Below, piece by piece: positions 26,448 through 35,264 of a stretch of 49,681 bases of DNA. The translations under genes and the position numbers were made by a program. This stretch comes from Mesostigma viride (taxonomy: Eukaryota; Streptophyta; Mesostigmatophyceae; Mesostigmatales; Mesostigmataceae). The notes beneath the pieces are model-generated. The model was not told the DNA's origin, did not search any database, and was given only the letters and a program-made list of their open reading frames with translations. Within the stretch, counting starts at the first letter, position 1. Every line of letters begins with the position of its first letter. The stretch lies in the NCBI GenBank assembly GCA_009746045.1, contig RPFO01001449.1, positions 1 to 49,681 on the forward strand, in the 5' to 3' direction.

Positions 26448-26448
26448 C
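26392..26448 (-). promoter_or_regulatory. Pyrimidine tract plus CAG before G2 gag: possible 3' splice site
   Basis: On the minus strand a 37-nt CT-rich run (plus-strand GA repeat 26412-26448) is followed ~20 nt later by TTGCCTGCAG, then 22 nt to the Gag ATG. This is the layout of a splice acceptor. G4 has a similar but weaker tract (34365-34385). No donor is proven. Confidence 0.35.
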
Positions 26449-26462
26449 AACCACGTACTATA

Positions 26463-26477
26463 GCTCTATTTATATAG
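26463..26477 (-). promoter_or_regulatory. TATA-like element between leader ORF and gag of G2
   Basis: Minus strand TCCTATATAAATAGAGC is a strong TATA match ~100 nt before the Gag ATG. In G4 an AT-rich TATATAATAA lies in the same place (~34420). It could drive a separate Gag RNA. Confidence 0.4.
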
Positions 26478-26509
26478 GACCTAGTACTATTCCCTAGTAG
26501 TAATCTCCT

Positions 26510-26869
26510 CTATTGTCTGCTATAGCCAATGGTCAGCTGGGAGAAGGTAACTGTAACTGCTGTCCCCACCTCCTGACTGTTGTCTCCCTTGCTGTGCGTG
26601 GGTGACTTAGGACATTCACGGGTGGTGTGCAGACCCTCTGGCAATGGCATATGCTCCCTAACAAACCTATCTGCATCTATGATGTTATCAAACCCCTTCC
26701 ATCTAGCATTAGAGTCCCTAGACATTATCTTATCTTTGATATGCTCTTCACACGTCTTCCAACTATAAAATATGGCTGGTCTACCCTCACCCCCGTCATG
26801 GGCTACTGCATAGTAGGGAAATCCAGACTGTCCACCCTTATTTATCCTTCGCTTCCCTTTCAAAGACAT
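26510..26869 (-). CDS. G2 leader ORF: RNase H1-type hybrid-binding (Cauli_VI-like) domain
   Basis: From ATG 26869 (MSLKGKRRINKGG) a 119-residue protein has, at 19-72, the pattern of the RNase H1 N-terminal hybrid-binding domain: YYAVAHDG, AIFYSWKTCEEH, ARWKGFDNIIDADRFV. In RNase H1 this domain binds RNA:DNA hybrids. It also occurs in the caulimovirus translational transactivator. The ORF sits between the LTR/leader and Gag on the same strand. G4 has a clear homologue in the same place (34561-34857), which argues that it belongs to the element. Its role may be in reverse transcription or in translating the multi-ORF RNA; both are guesses. The frame is open upstream to 27025, but no conservation is seen there. 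Confidence 0.75.
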   Translation of the reverse strand: MSLKGKRRINKGGQSGFPYYAVAHDGGEGRPAIFYSWKTCEEHIKDKIMSRDSNARWKGFDNIIDADRFVREHMPLPEGLHTTRECPKSPTHSKGDNSQEVGTAVTVTFSQLTIGYSRQ

Positions 26870-27309
26870 ATTGCGTAGTAGTCTATCATACGCTGGCGAG
26901 AAGGAGAAAAGGGCTGGCAGAAGCTTGCAAGACAGAAAGGAAATGGGATCCCCAAGGATACCTCTAAGTGCAGTGATAAACGCAACGAGGGAGGAGGACG
27001 GACTTCTAACACAACACACGCCCAAGCTCTACGCGAACAAGGGCACAATACACTGGTCCCCTCCGCGGGGCGCACAGAGGTAAGCACCGTCAAACATAAT
27101 CGGCCACAGCCCGACGGTACCTACCCCAAGACCCGTTGCAGGTCACACAACGATGGGTGCCTCCGCGGCCCCCACATCTCTCAAACAACATGAAAACGCC
27201 TACAGAGAGCACAACATTAAACATAAACCCCCTCTACGCGTGCAGTCCCGGGAAGAAAGCAAGCGTTTAAGTAAAGAGCACTAAACTAGGGGACGTACCA
27301 TAACCAATG

Positions 27310-27530
27310 TCGTTGAAAACCCCTGGGCTGGCCGCCGTCGAGTGTCGTTGAAAGCCGGAGCTCTACCGCCACTAGAAGTCGTTGACAACAGGGGTAATGG
27401 CCGCTACTGCCTATGGCACCTCACCACAGGGCTATGACTAGCCCCGCCGAGTATCCCGGACTGCCGCTTGCTGCCGAGGTCGTCGTTGAATCCCTTTACG
27501 GGCTGCCGCCGACCAGTCAGCAATCGTTGA
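27310..27530 (-). promoter_or_regulatory. G2 leader motif array (TCGTTGA x5)
   Basis: On the plus strand TCGTTGA starts at 27310, 27345, 27379, 27483 and 27524. G4 has matching sites at 36533, 36569, 36604 (TCGTTGT), 36709 and 36751. The spacings are 35, 34, 104, 41 here and 36, 35, 105, 42 there. The intervening sequence carries GGCCGCC-type blocks. It probably reflects a structured 5' leader RNA. Bases 26870-27309 hold no gene; they are leader sequence partly alignable with G4. Confidence 0.65.
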
Positions 27531-27587
27531 ATACCGGAACCTCTATCTACACAGTAAGCACCGCCTTGCTATCCTAACTGGCTACAC

Positions 27588-27612
27588 TAGCTCTCTCCGC
27601 GAGAGTTAGCTA
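27588..27612 (-). promoter_or_regulatory. Conserved leader hairpin next to G2 primer site
   Basis: TAGCTCTC pairs with GAGAG-TTAGCTA around a TCCGC loop. The same hairpin in G4 (36814-36838) has loop TCTGC, with the stem kept. It lies ~20 nt from the primer-binding site. Confidence 0.6.
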
Positions 27613-27631
27613 ACCTCTCCAGCACATTTTA

Positions 27632-27644
27632 CCTCCGATAACCA
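27632..27644 (-). other. G2 primer-binding site
   Basis: Minus strand TGGTTATCGGAGG, one base after the 5' LTR. With one inserted T it equals the G4 site TGGTATCGGAGG, which resembles the plant initiator tRNA-Met site TGGTATCAGAGC. It primes minus-strand synthesis. Confidence 0.65.
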
Positions 27645-27645
27645 G

Positions 27646-28309
27646 TGTTACGTGCCAACCCAGGTCCCTAGCCTGAGTGACGTAGCGAAAGATCCTCCAT
27701 GCCGGAATTAGGAATAATCAAGGTGGCCTAATGCAGATTGCGCTTCACGACTGGGGTCGTGAGATATCTGGCATCGCGGCTTGATGCCAAGCTAATTAAT
27801 ACACACTTATAATGGCTAGCAATACCAATTACAAATGGATAGTTGCCCCAGGTTTAATATGAAGGCGTCATCGCACTTTACATTCATCAAACCAAGAGGA
27901 CGAGACTCTCGTCCTCGGACCAATTTCACCTAGGTCTGCCACTAAGCTGGCAAAGGGCGCCGACATGGCGCCGATCTTCCTAAGCATGCAGTCCACACAA
28001 TATCTCGGGTCGACATCGACCCTCACCTACAGAATCCACGCATGAGTACAATATCTCAACCAGCTATAAAGTACGCAGCGCGGCGCGACTGCACCGGCCC
28101 CTAGAAGATCGCGTACAACAACCTAGGCCCAAAATAACTGGCCCGAATCACACAAACTATCATAGTTCCATACAAAAGTCCTGACTAAGGGACGATTCCC
28201 AAATTACGTCCCGAAATAAGTCCCAAAGTCCTACGGACTATGATAACACGCCAAAGTATATAATTTATTCCATTGTTGCGTCCGTCCTAAAGGGCCGGCA
28301 CGCAACTGA
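27646..28309 (-). repeat. G2 5' LTR
   Basis: 661 bp (27646-28306) almost identical to 7180-7840. The outer edge reads CGCAAC then TGA before the GCAGG target repeat, so the terminal TG of the LTR is altered. It contains the 21-bp palindrome at 27896-27916. Confidence 0.92.
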
Positions 28310-30075
28310 GCAGGCTCTGGATCGCATCGTGGCTATGGATGATGAGGACCAGGATGATGGGAGTGAGGGGTATGACTCCGGTTCCGACGACGACCATCCT
28401 CCACACCCTCCCTCTCGTTCCCCTCCGCGGGATCCGCCTTCTCGGGGTTCCCAGGGGAGCGGCGGAAGAAGCCGTCCTGTGCCTCGTTATGAGGCGCCAC
28501 CGCCGGCGACGGGCTGGGGGCGACCTTCAGGGCGCGAGACGCGGAGTCTTCCGAGGGCTACCGGATGGGGTGGGGGCAGCCAAGCCGCTCCTCGACGTGT
28601 TCCGGAGTGGCCGGCACGTCGTCGCTCGCCATCACCGCCCTCCCGCTCGCGTTCCCGCTCGGACTCCGGGACTGATGTACGCCCCGCTCGCCAAGCGTCA
28701 CCACCACCTCGCCGACCAGAGGATCGGCAATGGGAGCGCACGTGGGGGTCGGCGGTGGAGTTGGAGCAAGAGCGAGAGAATCGGCGACGGCGAACGGATC
28801 CGACAGAGACCGCGGTGGCCAGGGCCGAACGGTCGGCTAGAGAGGAGCCGATTGATGAGGTTCCCGCTGGCACCCCGCCCGATGCGGGCCAAGAAGAGCC
28901 TACCTTCCATGTCTCCCTGGAGCCTCGCTCCCGAGCGGAAGAGGTCCCACCGGAGCCCAACTTCTTGGTCTCCTTGGAGCCTCGTCACCGGCCTGCCCAG
29001 GCCGGATCGTCGATGTCACGTCCTGCGGAGGGACCCAGCAGACCCACCACTACCTCGGATCGACACTCGCACCTTCCCGCGGAGGGACCGGGCTTACCGA
29101 GTACCGTACGGATTGCCGCGGAGGGTCCCAGCGTGGCGGGTGTCATGGTGCCGGCGGAACCCGTGGTTACCATTGAGACGCTCGTGGCGGCGGTGCAATC
29201 AGGGCAGGGTCTCATACAGAGGATGCTGGACCAGCTAGGGCGCCAGGGCGATCACTCAGTCGCCACCTCAGTAGGCTACGAGGCCGCTTCCCGGGCAGCC
29301 TCACACGAGGAGTGGTCGATGGGGGACTTCATACGGACAATTCCGGGGAGGACCGTAAGATACGGTGGGCCGGGGCCGGCCTCGAACGGAGAAGTTGTGT
29401 GTGGTGTTCGAGGGACCCTTGATCTCGGTCCCTCCTGGTATGCACCTGCCCGCCCCTTTGGTTTTTCAAGCGGGCCCTTGGTGCGCGGTTGACCGTGGTG
29501 CTTACTGGGAACAACTAGAAATCACCTTCTTCCCACAGGCGCCGCTGCCCTTGCCGCAACCTGACGACCTTCGTTTTCCCCGGACGGTGGGCCACACGGT
29601 GCGGTTCGGTACCGAGGATTGGTGGGATTGGAGGTATCAGGTGGATGGAGTGGGGCACGTGGTTACGCCGCCCAAGATGGCCCCGGCGGAAGGGCGCGCC
29701 TTCCTGGAACGGGTGGCGCCGGACATTGTAGGGGCCCCCAGGGCGACCATCCTTGAGGATCACGTGCGCACCGAGGTTTTTATGATGGGGGTGAAGTTTG
29801 TTCGTGATCACCGCTGTGGGGTGGCGGATTGGTCGGCGCTGACCCTTCTCTTTACCCACCCCCAGTATCTCGCTGGGTTCCTGGCCATGTGGCCCCGAGG
29901 TACGTGGGTGGAGCTGTCCCGGTTGGGTCGGCAGAAGACGTCCCCATATCAGATCGCCTTCGAGGTGGACCTATGTGCGCATCCAGGGGTGATGACTCAT
30001 ATTATGACCCCCGTGGGGCGACGGGCTCTCCTTGAGGCCCAGCAGCTGCGGCGGACTACTAGCGGCGGACGCTAG
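28310..30075 (+). pseudogene. G1 3' accessory ORF, second part (frameshifted)
   Basis: Continues the 6720-7179 segment from the target repeat (QALDRIVAMDDEDQDDG), through an Arg/Pro/Ser-rich middle, to the conserved C-terminal domain (AVDRGAYWEQLEITFFP, EDWWDWRYQ, FTHPQYLAGFLAMWPRGTW). A one-base frameshift near 29380 breaks it: homology to G2 runs in one frame to GGPGP and resumes in another at RTEKLCVVFEGP. It ends in TAG, ~210 nt before the polypurine tract. So the G1 copy is dead, but its C-terminal domain stays very close to that of G2. Confidence 0.85.
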
Positions 30076-30119
30076 AGTAAATAGTTCAGTTTCGGGATGG
30101 ATAGCGGAGTCCAATCCCC

Positions 30120-30220
30120 AAAGTTTTGGCTACTACGTCAGGGTTGGGCATGTGTATCGACCTCTAGAGGAACTGGCATTACTGACCTGCGGGTGAACCG
30201 AGGTCGGGACATAGTACTCT
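30120..30220 (+). promoter_or_regulatory. Shared 3' UTR motif, G1 copy
   Basis: CTACTACGTCAGGGTTGGGC, then GAGGAACTGGCATTACTGACC, then GAACCGAGGTCGGGACATAG align with the G2 3' UTR (minus 7925-8000). The last block is the part also seen in D1. Confidence 0.65.
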
Positions 30221-30279
30221 TATAGTAGTCTTGTTGTGTGATCCTATTATACCTTTGTACGGTAGGGACTACCGACCCC

Positions 30280-30294
30280 CGTGGGGGGGAGGAG
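30280..30294 (+). other. G1 polypurine tract
   Basis: CGTGGGGGGGAGGAG ends directly at the TG of the LTR at 30295. Confidence 0.85.
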
Positions 30295-30877
30295 TGTTAC
30301 GTCCCGGCCCTTTAGGTCGGACGTAACAATGGAATAAATTACTAAGGCCTTGTGGCCGTTGTACTAAGTTTTATGGACATTGACTATTGTGTGAATTGGA
30401 CTAGTTATTTTGGTCCTAGGTTGCCCTTTTAGGGGCCGGTGCGGTGGCGCCGCGCCAGTTCTGAGTCTATCCGTAGTACCAGGCGTGGATCCTGTAGTTG
30501 AGGGTCGATGTCGGCCCGAATCCTACGTGGAATGATTGGCTTGGATTGGTCCAAGGAAATTGGCGTGTATCTGCGCCGCAATCAACCTAGGTTAAATTGG
30601 TCCGAGGACGAGAGTCTCGTCCTCTTGGTTTAATGAATGATAAGTGCGAATACGCCTACACATTGAGCCCGGGGCAATTATCCATTTGTAATTGGTGTTG
30701 CTAGCCAATATAAGTGTGTACTAATTAGCTTGGCATCAAGCCGTGATGCCAGATATCTCACGACTCACGTCGTGAAGCGCAACCTACTTTAGGCTACCTT
30801 GAATTATTCCTAATTCCGGCAAGAAGGGTCGTTCGCTACGTAGCTCAGGCTAGGAGTGTCTGGGCTGGGACGTAACA
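30295..30877 (+). repeat. G1 3' LTR
   Basis: 583 bp from TGTTACGTCCC to GGGACGTAACA, a perfect 11-bp inverted terminal repeat. It is alignable but clearly diverged from the G2 LTRs. It shares the GAGGACGAGA palindrome (30604-30624) and the ATCTCACGACT...CGTGAAGCGCAA block. Confidence 0.85.
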
Positions 30878-31279
30878 GGCCGTAGGTTGACCATAGGGGT
30901 ACTATGTCCCAACCCTTGTTCTCCAACGGGCCAGTAAAACCAATTCCCCCAAAACTCGCCACACAAGGACAGGTCTTGACGTAGTCAACGTGGATCTCTC
31001 CCTACTATAGGCCGAAGGGAGGAAACCAGATCCTATCACGTGAGGGCTTTCGGGTTTTGACCACAGAAACTTCTCCGCGGGGGTTAACAGTCGCCTGACT
31101 GAACAGCTTGTTTGACTTTTTCGCCATGGCGGGGCTTCCATGACTAGAGACTGCTCCAGACGGCGGGGATATTCCCAGTACTGACGGTACAGGGCATCCA
31201 TTGGCATTATAGGTGTGGGGCGCTCCACCTTGCCTACTGGCTGTCTTCCCACCACGAAGTCATTCCTACTAGTGTCCAC
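30878..31279 (-). mobile_element. G3: remnant 3' end of a minus-strand G-type element
   Basis: Immediately right of the G1 LTR, the minus strand carries the shared 3' UTR motif (ACTACGTCAAGACC, GGGTTGGGACATAGTACCCC at ~30905-30990). Upstream of it is a short frame (GRQPVGKVERPTP, MDALYRQYWEYPRRLEQ) that may be the end of an accessory ORF but is not clearly homologous. The polypurine tract and LTR expected next are replaced by G1, so G1 probably inserted here. Confidence 0.5.
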
Positions 31280-32245
31280 CTTCCGACTCCCACGTTTGTC
31301 CTATCTACCGGGACCTTACACCAAGAACCAGGTCCAGGTTGGCCTAAGGCCGGCTACCTACCCCAGGACAAGCATGACATTTCACGGTCGACTCAAGCAA
31401 CATAATACCGTGCCCTCATCACATGAGACACCGCTGGAAACTGAAACAAATCACAGGGCAATGTGACTGGAAACTCTGGATCTCTGGACTGGAACAGCAG
31501 GAACAGTAACCCCCATAATCCTTCCTGGAATCTCCCCCACTTCCCACAAATCCATCAATTTCCCTCTCACCGCTGCCCTCCCTGGCGACCGCGCTAGTGC
31601 AGGGCCGCGGCAGCATATAAAATTCCGCCAGCGACCCGAATCAGAGGCGCACACCAATCAACGCCACGCAAGACAACCCTTAGTTGATGGGGTCGACCGA
31701 TACCAATACTACCGGATGCATGGTTGCAGGGCGACGATGCTTATCACAACTGGGATAATAATACGCGCGTGGCAGACATGTTGCGCGCGACCATGCACAG
31801 TGGCGGGCACGCAACAGTTGGGGTGCGCAACAGTGATCCGCGGGGCGCGCACGCGCCAGCATGTGACAGCGTTGTAAACGCCACCGCCGAGCAAAGGCCA
31901 AAATATGGATCACGGCAGTCGTCATGATTCAGCGACTACGGGAGGTGCTCGCGTGCAGAACTGCCCAATGCGGTCGATGCACTGAGGGAGGACCACCAAG
32001 CTGAATCACGTCTTGCCTGCACGCGTGTGCGGAGATGCGCGTGCAAGCGCTGAACTCGTCATCCCGTCTGCAAGACACCTGATGTCGAGTCAACCACAGC
32101 GGAAGGCGCCCAGGGGCTGAATTACACAGACAACGCTGCCAACTGGGATCGCGTCCGAAGATGTCGTCTGGGAAACGTATTAGCGAGAGGCACCAATGGC
32201 CCGCAGCTAGTTTGGTAGAATGACACATGCACCAATACTAACTGC
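31280..32245. other. No recognisable gene
   Basis: Only short frames without family resemblance. A TATAAAA at 31616-31622 is the one promoter-like site. This lies between remnant G3 and truncated G4. Confidence 0.5.
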
Positions 32246-33964
32246 GACCATCACGTCTCCCGGGGGAAGTGACCGTGTATACGTCGGCCTCCTCCGCCTC
32301 CTCCTGCTGGTCACGTGTGTGGTATAGGTACTCCGCCACGACCACAGGAGGGCCGACAGGTTCCAGCGCACTGAGGGATCAAACCTGAGTGTGGGATCCC
32401 TCCCCTTCCCCAGGGGACCGCGCGTCCGCGCGCTGGTCGTCGTCATCCGGGGGGCCTTGCTGGAACTTGTGGGCCCACGCAGGAACACGTGTGCGCGTCT
32501 TGAGTCGCGGGCAGTCCTTCTTGAGGTGTCCGATCTCGATCGTTGCACCTGAAGCAGCGGGCCTTGGACACGTCGATGGTGTGTAGCTGCGTGGTTGGCA
32601 CCTCATCGTCCTCGGATTCCTCCTCCCGGACGGATTCAACTTCCCGCGGGCTGGCTGAGCGCCGGCACGTGATGATGTCGGCCACTTGGAGAAGGTACTG
32701 CTGGACGGCATGGATGTCCAGGCGTTCCCAGGGGACCTCCACGTAGTGTTTCGTAACCTCGTCCAGGAGGTCAGGGTGAATAGCCTCCAGAAACCGAATC
32801 TTGTACTCGGTCCACGTCAGGTCGCCGGTCAGCCGCGCCGCAAAGGAGTCAAAGGTGGTGAGGAACTCCGCCAAGTCAGTGTTGCCTTGACGTAGGCGGC
32901 CGAACTCAAACCGCTCTGTCAGTCGATAGCCGGGAGGGATGAGCTTGCGCCGGATGCGCTCCAGCAGTTCCTCAACCGTCTGCGGGTATGACTGAGCCGC
33001 CACACTCTCGACGTTAAGCATCCCGACTACTGATGGGTCCATACACTTCACCACCACGTACGGGATTAGCACCTTGGTAGCCAGCTGCCACTCTTTGTGT
33101 TCACACCATACTGTGTACAGCTGCTGCCACATACGAGCCCACTCGTCGATCTCGCGGGGACTCATGCCCGCGTGGAGCTTGGGCACCGCCTTGAAATCTA
33201 GCAGGGGCGGGGCCTTGACCGGCTCTCCCAGGGGCCCGCCCGTCTCGCAGTACGCGGGACTGGAAAAGGTGGGGGGCTGTTGGCGCCTCGCCCACGCTTC
33301 ATAATGGGACCCATGGGAGGGGGCATACTGGGCAGACTCGCGCCGGGATACGAGAGCGTCCGTCGCGCGCCAAGCTGCATAGTCGCCAGTCCCACGTCGG
33401 GGTGCGTAGGCGTCAGATTGCCGCCGAAAGGCGAAGCGGTCCGACTCACGCCGCACGCGGACCGACGAGGGATGCTCGTAGCCAGGGTCGTCCAAGGGCA
33501 GCCGACTGAAGTTGACATTCGTGAGCGCGCTCCTGGCGGGTGTGTATGGTGGTACGGTGGGGAATGGGCCAGGAGGAGCTTGTCCATCGTCCCATGGGTC
33601 GCCGTGGACGTAGGCCGACGATCCTGGCACTCTATGCGGGGGCCTGGACTCTCGCTCGTAAGACCCGAAGGATACCCGACGAGGGACCCGCCCGGGCTCC
33701 GGCCCCGACCCCCCCGTCCACGCCCGGCCCATGCATGGATCAGACGCGCGCTCCCGCGCGCGTACGTCGCCGGGTAGTACCGATCCACAAGAGCAGCAGG
33801 CGGGGGTACGAACGGAGAGCTGGCCGTTGAGCTACCTGCGTCCTCTACATCCTCCTCCTCCTGCACCTCTTCCACGGAAGGGGGTCGCTGCGTAGGAGGT
33901 ACCCTGTCCCAATTGCCCATATGCTGGGTCGATAGCGGTCGCGGATGCTGCTGCGTCTGCTCTC

Positions 33965-34005
<41 letters not shown>

Positions 34006-34319
34006 GTCTGTCGCGACGGCGGAGACTGCTGAGACTGAGGCTGTCGCTGCGGCGACTGCTGAGACTGAGGCTGTCGCTGCGGCGACTGCTGTTGCTGATC
34101 AAACCCTAGGGCAGCTTGCTCTAGCTGCGACTCCAGGGTCGTCTGCCGTTCTGCGGTAACCCTAGCGGCTGCCTCGGATCTCCGGGACCCACTGAAACTC
34201 CGACTAGATGTGCTAGCTATCATTTCTTGTTCTTCCCTGCTATTGTCCTCCGGGGACTGTGTCTCTCTACGGCCCTTCGGGGGCTGTGCATTACCACCAC
34301 CTCGCTTCCTAGAGGGCAT
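32246..34319 (-). pseudogene. G4 Gag, broken by two frameshifts
   Basis: Homologous to G2 Gag over most of its length. It starts at ATG 34319 (MPSRKRGGGN), with a Gln-rich run near 33970-34008. A first frameshift near 33700 joins the Gly/Arg segment to RRVSFGSYERES. The Gag domain follows (EIDEWARMWQQLYTVW, YPQTVEELLERIRRKL, FLEAIHPDLLDEVT). A second frameshift near 32540 cuts the CCHC knuckle in half, with CFRC in one frame and IGHLKKDCPRL in another. An in-frame stop follows at ~32379. Reading past it gives an acidic tail ending near 32246. No pol follows, so G4 is truncated. Confidence 0.85.
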
Positions 34320-34560
34320 TTTGGGCCCTAGTACCGTACCAGCACCAGTACCTCCCCAACACAGGCAAGCAAGAGAGAGAAGAGGAAGCCACAACTAATG
34401 CTTCTAATAGTTATTATATATTATCTGCTAACTATTGTAGCTGAGCTAGTAGGCAGTATCACTGTATACTGGTATCTAGTAGTGAGAGTGGTGCTTATGC
34501 CCTAGAGGATGGGCCCAGGTGAAGCTGCTCTAGTGCACGCAACACATCCTGTGCTGGTAA

Positions 34561-34857
34561 TTATAACCGGGTGCCACGCCTAGTCTCGTGCAGCCTTTCT
34601 GAGAGGGGCATATTATCCTTAATAAACTGATCTGCCTCAGCTAATGTATTAAATCCCTGCCATCTAGCTAACGACGCTGGGTGTAAGACTTTATCCGTAA
34701 TATGATTGCTACACGCAGCCCAACTATAAAAAATGCCTGGTTGGCCTGTGGCCCCGTCGTGTGCTACTGCATAGTATAGGTATTGGGATCTACCTCCTTG
34801 ATTAATACGTCTATATCCTCCTTCATTATTACGTCTGCTGCGGGAGGTTCCCGTGAA
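34561..34857 (-). CDS. G4 leader ORF: hybrid-binding (Cauli_VI-like) domain
   Basis: A minus-strand frame open for 98 codons, not noted by ATG-based calling because it has no in-frame ATG upstream of the domain. It encodes YYAVAHDGATGQPGIFYSWAAC, then ARWQGFNTLAEADQFI, then NMPLSERLHE, matching the G2 leader ORF residue by residue over ~65 positions and then diverging. The frame is intact although the G4 gag is frameshifted. The start may be non-AUG, lost, or supplied by splicing. 34320-34560 holds only the AT-rich TATA-like stretch. Confidence 0.7.
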   Translation of the reverse strand, partial: FTGTSRSRRNNEGGYRRINQGGRSQYLYYAVAHDGATGQPGIFYSWAACSNHITDKVLHPASLARWQGFNTLAEADQFIKDNMPLSERLHETRRGTRL

Positions 34858-34869
34858 CTACCGATTAGG

Positions 34870-35264
34870 TATAAAGCAATATCACACGGTATTGAAGCAT
34901 GCAATGCAGGAAGGGGAAAGAAAGGGAGGAAAGCCCACCCAAGATACCTCTACGTGCAGGTGACGTGCTCACAGCGAGAGAGAAACACAAGGCAGAAACA
35001 GGACGTTCACAGACAGTACGAAAAACGTTGAGGTACAGCCACCGGCAACTGACACAGTACGGCAACGGCCAGCCGGTGACTACCCTCGAGCTGTAAGCAG
35101 CGTTGCCCTCCGGGGGTCCGCCCACAGCTCACAAAGGTCTGCCTCCGGGGCGACCCATTCACCAACAAGCACAAACATGAATACAGAGCACGACAGAAAA
35201 CAGAAACCCCGTTTCTACGCGCGTGGGTAAGACAGGAAGGACAAGAAGGACTTATATATATATT
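34870..35264 (-). other. G4 leader region, partly conserved with G2
   Basis: No ORF is supported. Short blocks align with G2 26880-27250, for example minus TGCACGTAGAGGTATCTTGG here and TGCACTTAGAGGTATCC in G2, and CTACGCG near the far end. This supports descent from a shared 5' leader. Confidence 0.45.
35245..35264. repeat. Target-site duplication of L1 (left copy)
   Basis: GAAGGACTTATATATATATT, repeated exactly at 36484-36503. A 20-bp duplication is typical of LINE target-primed insertion. Confidence 0.8.
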
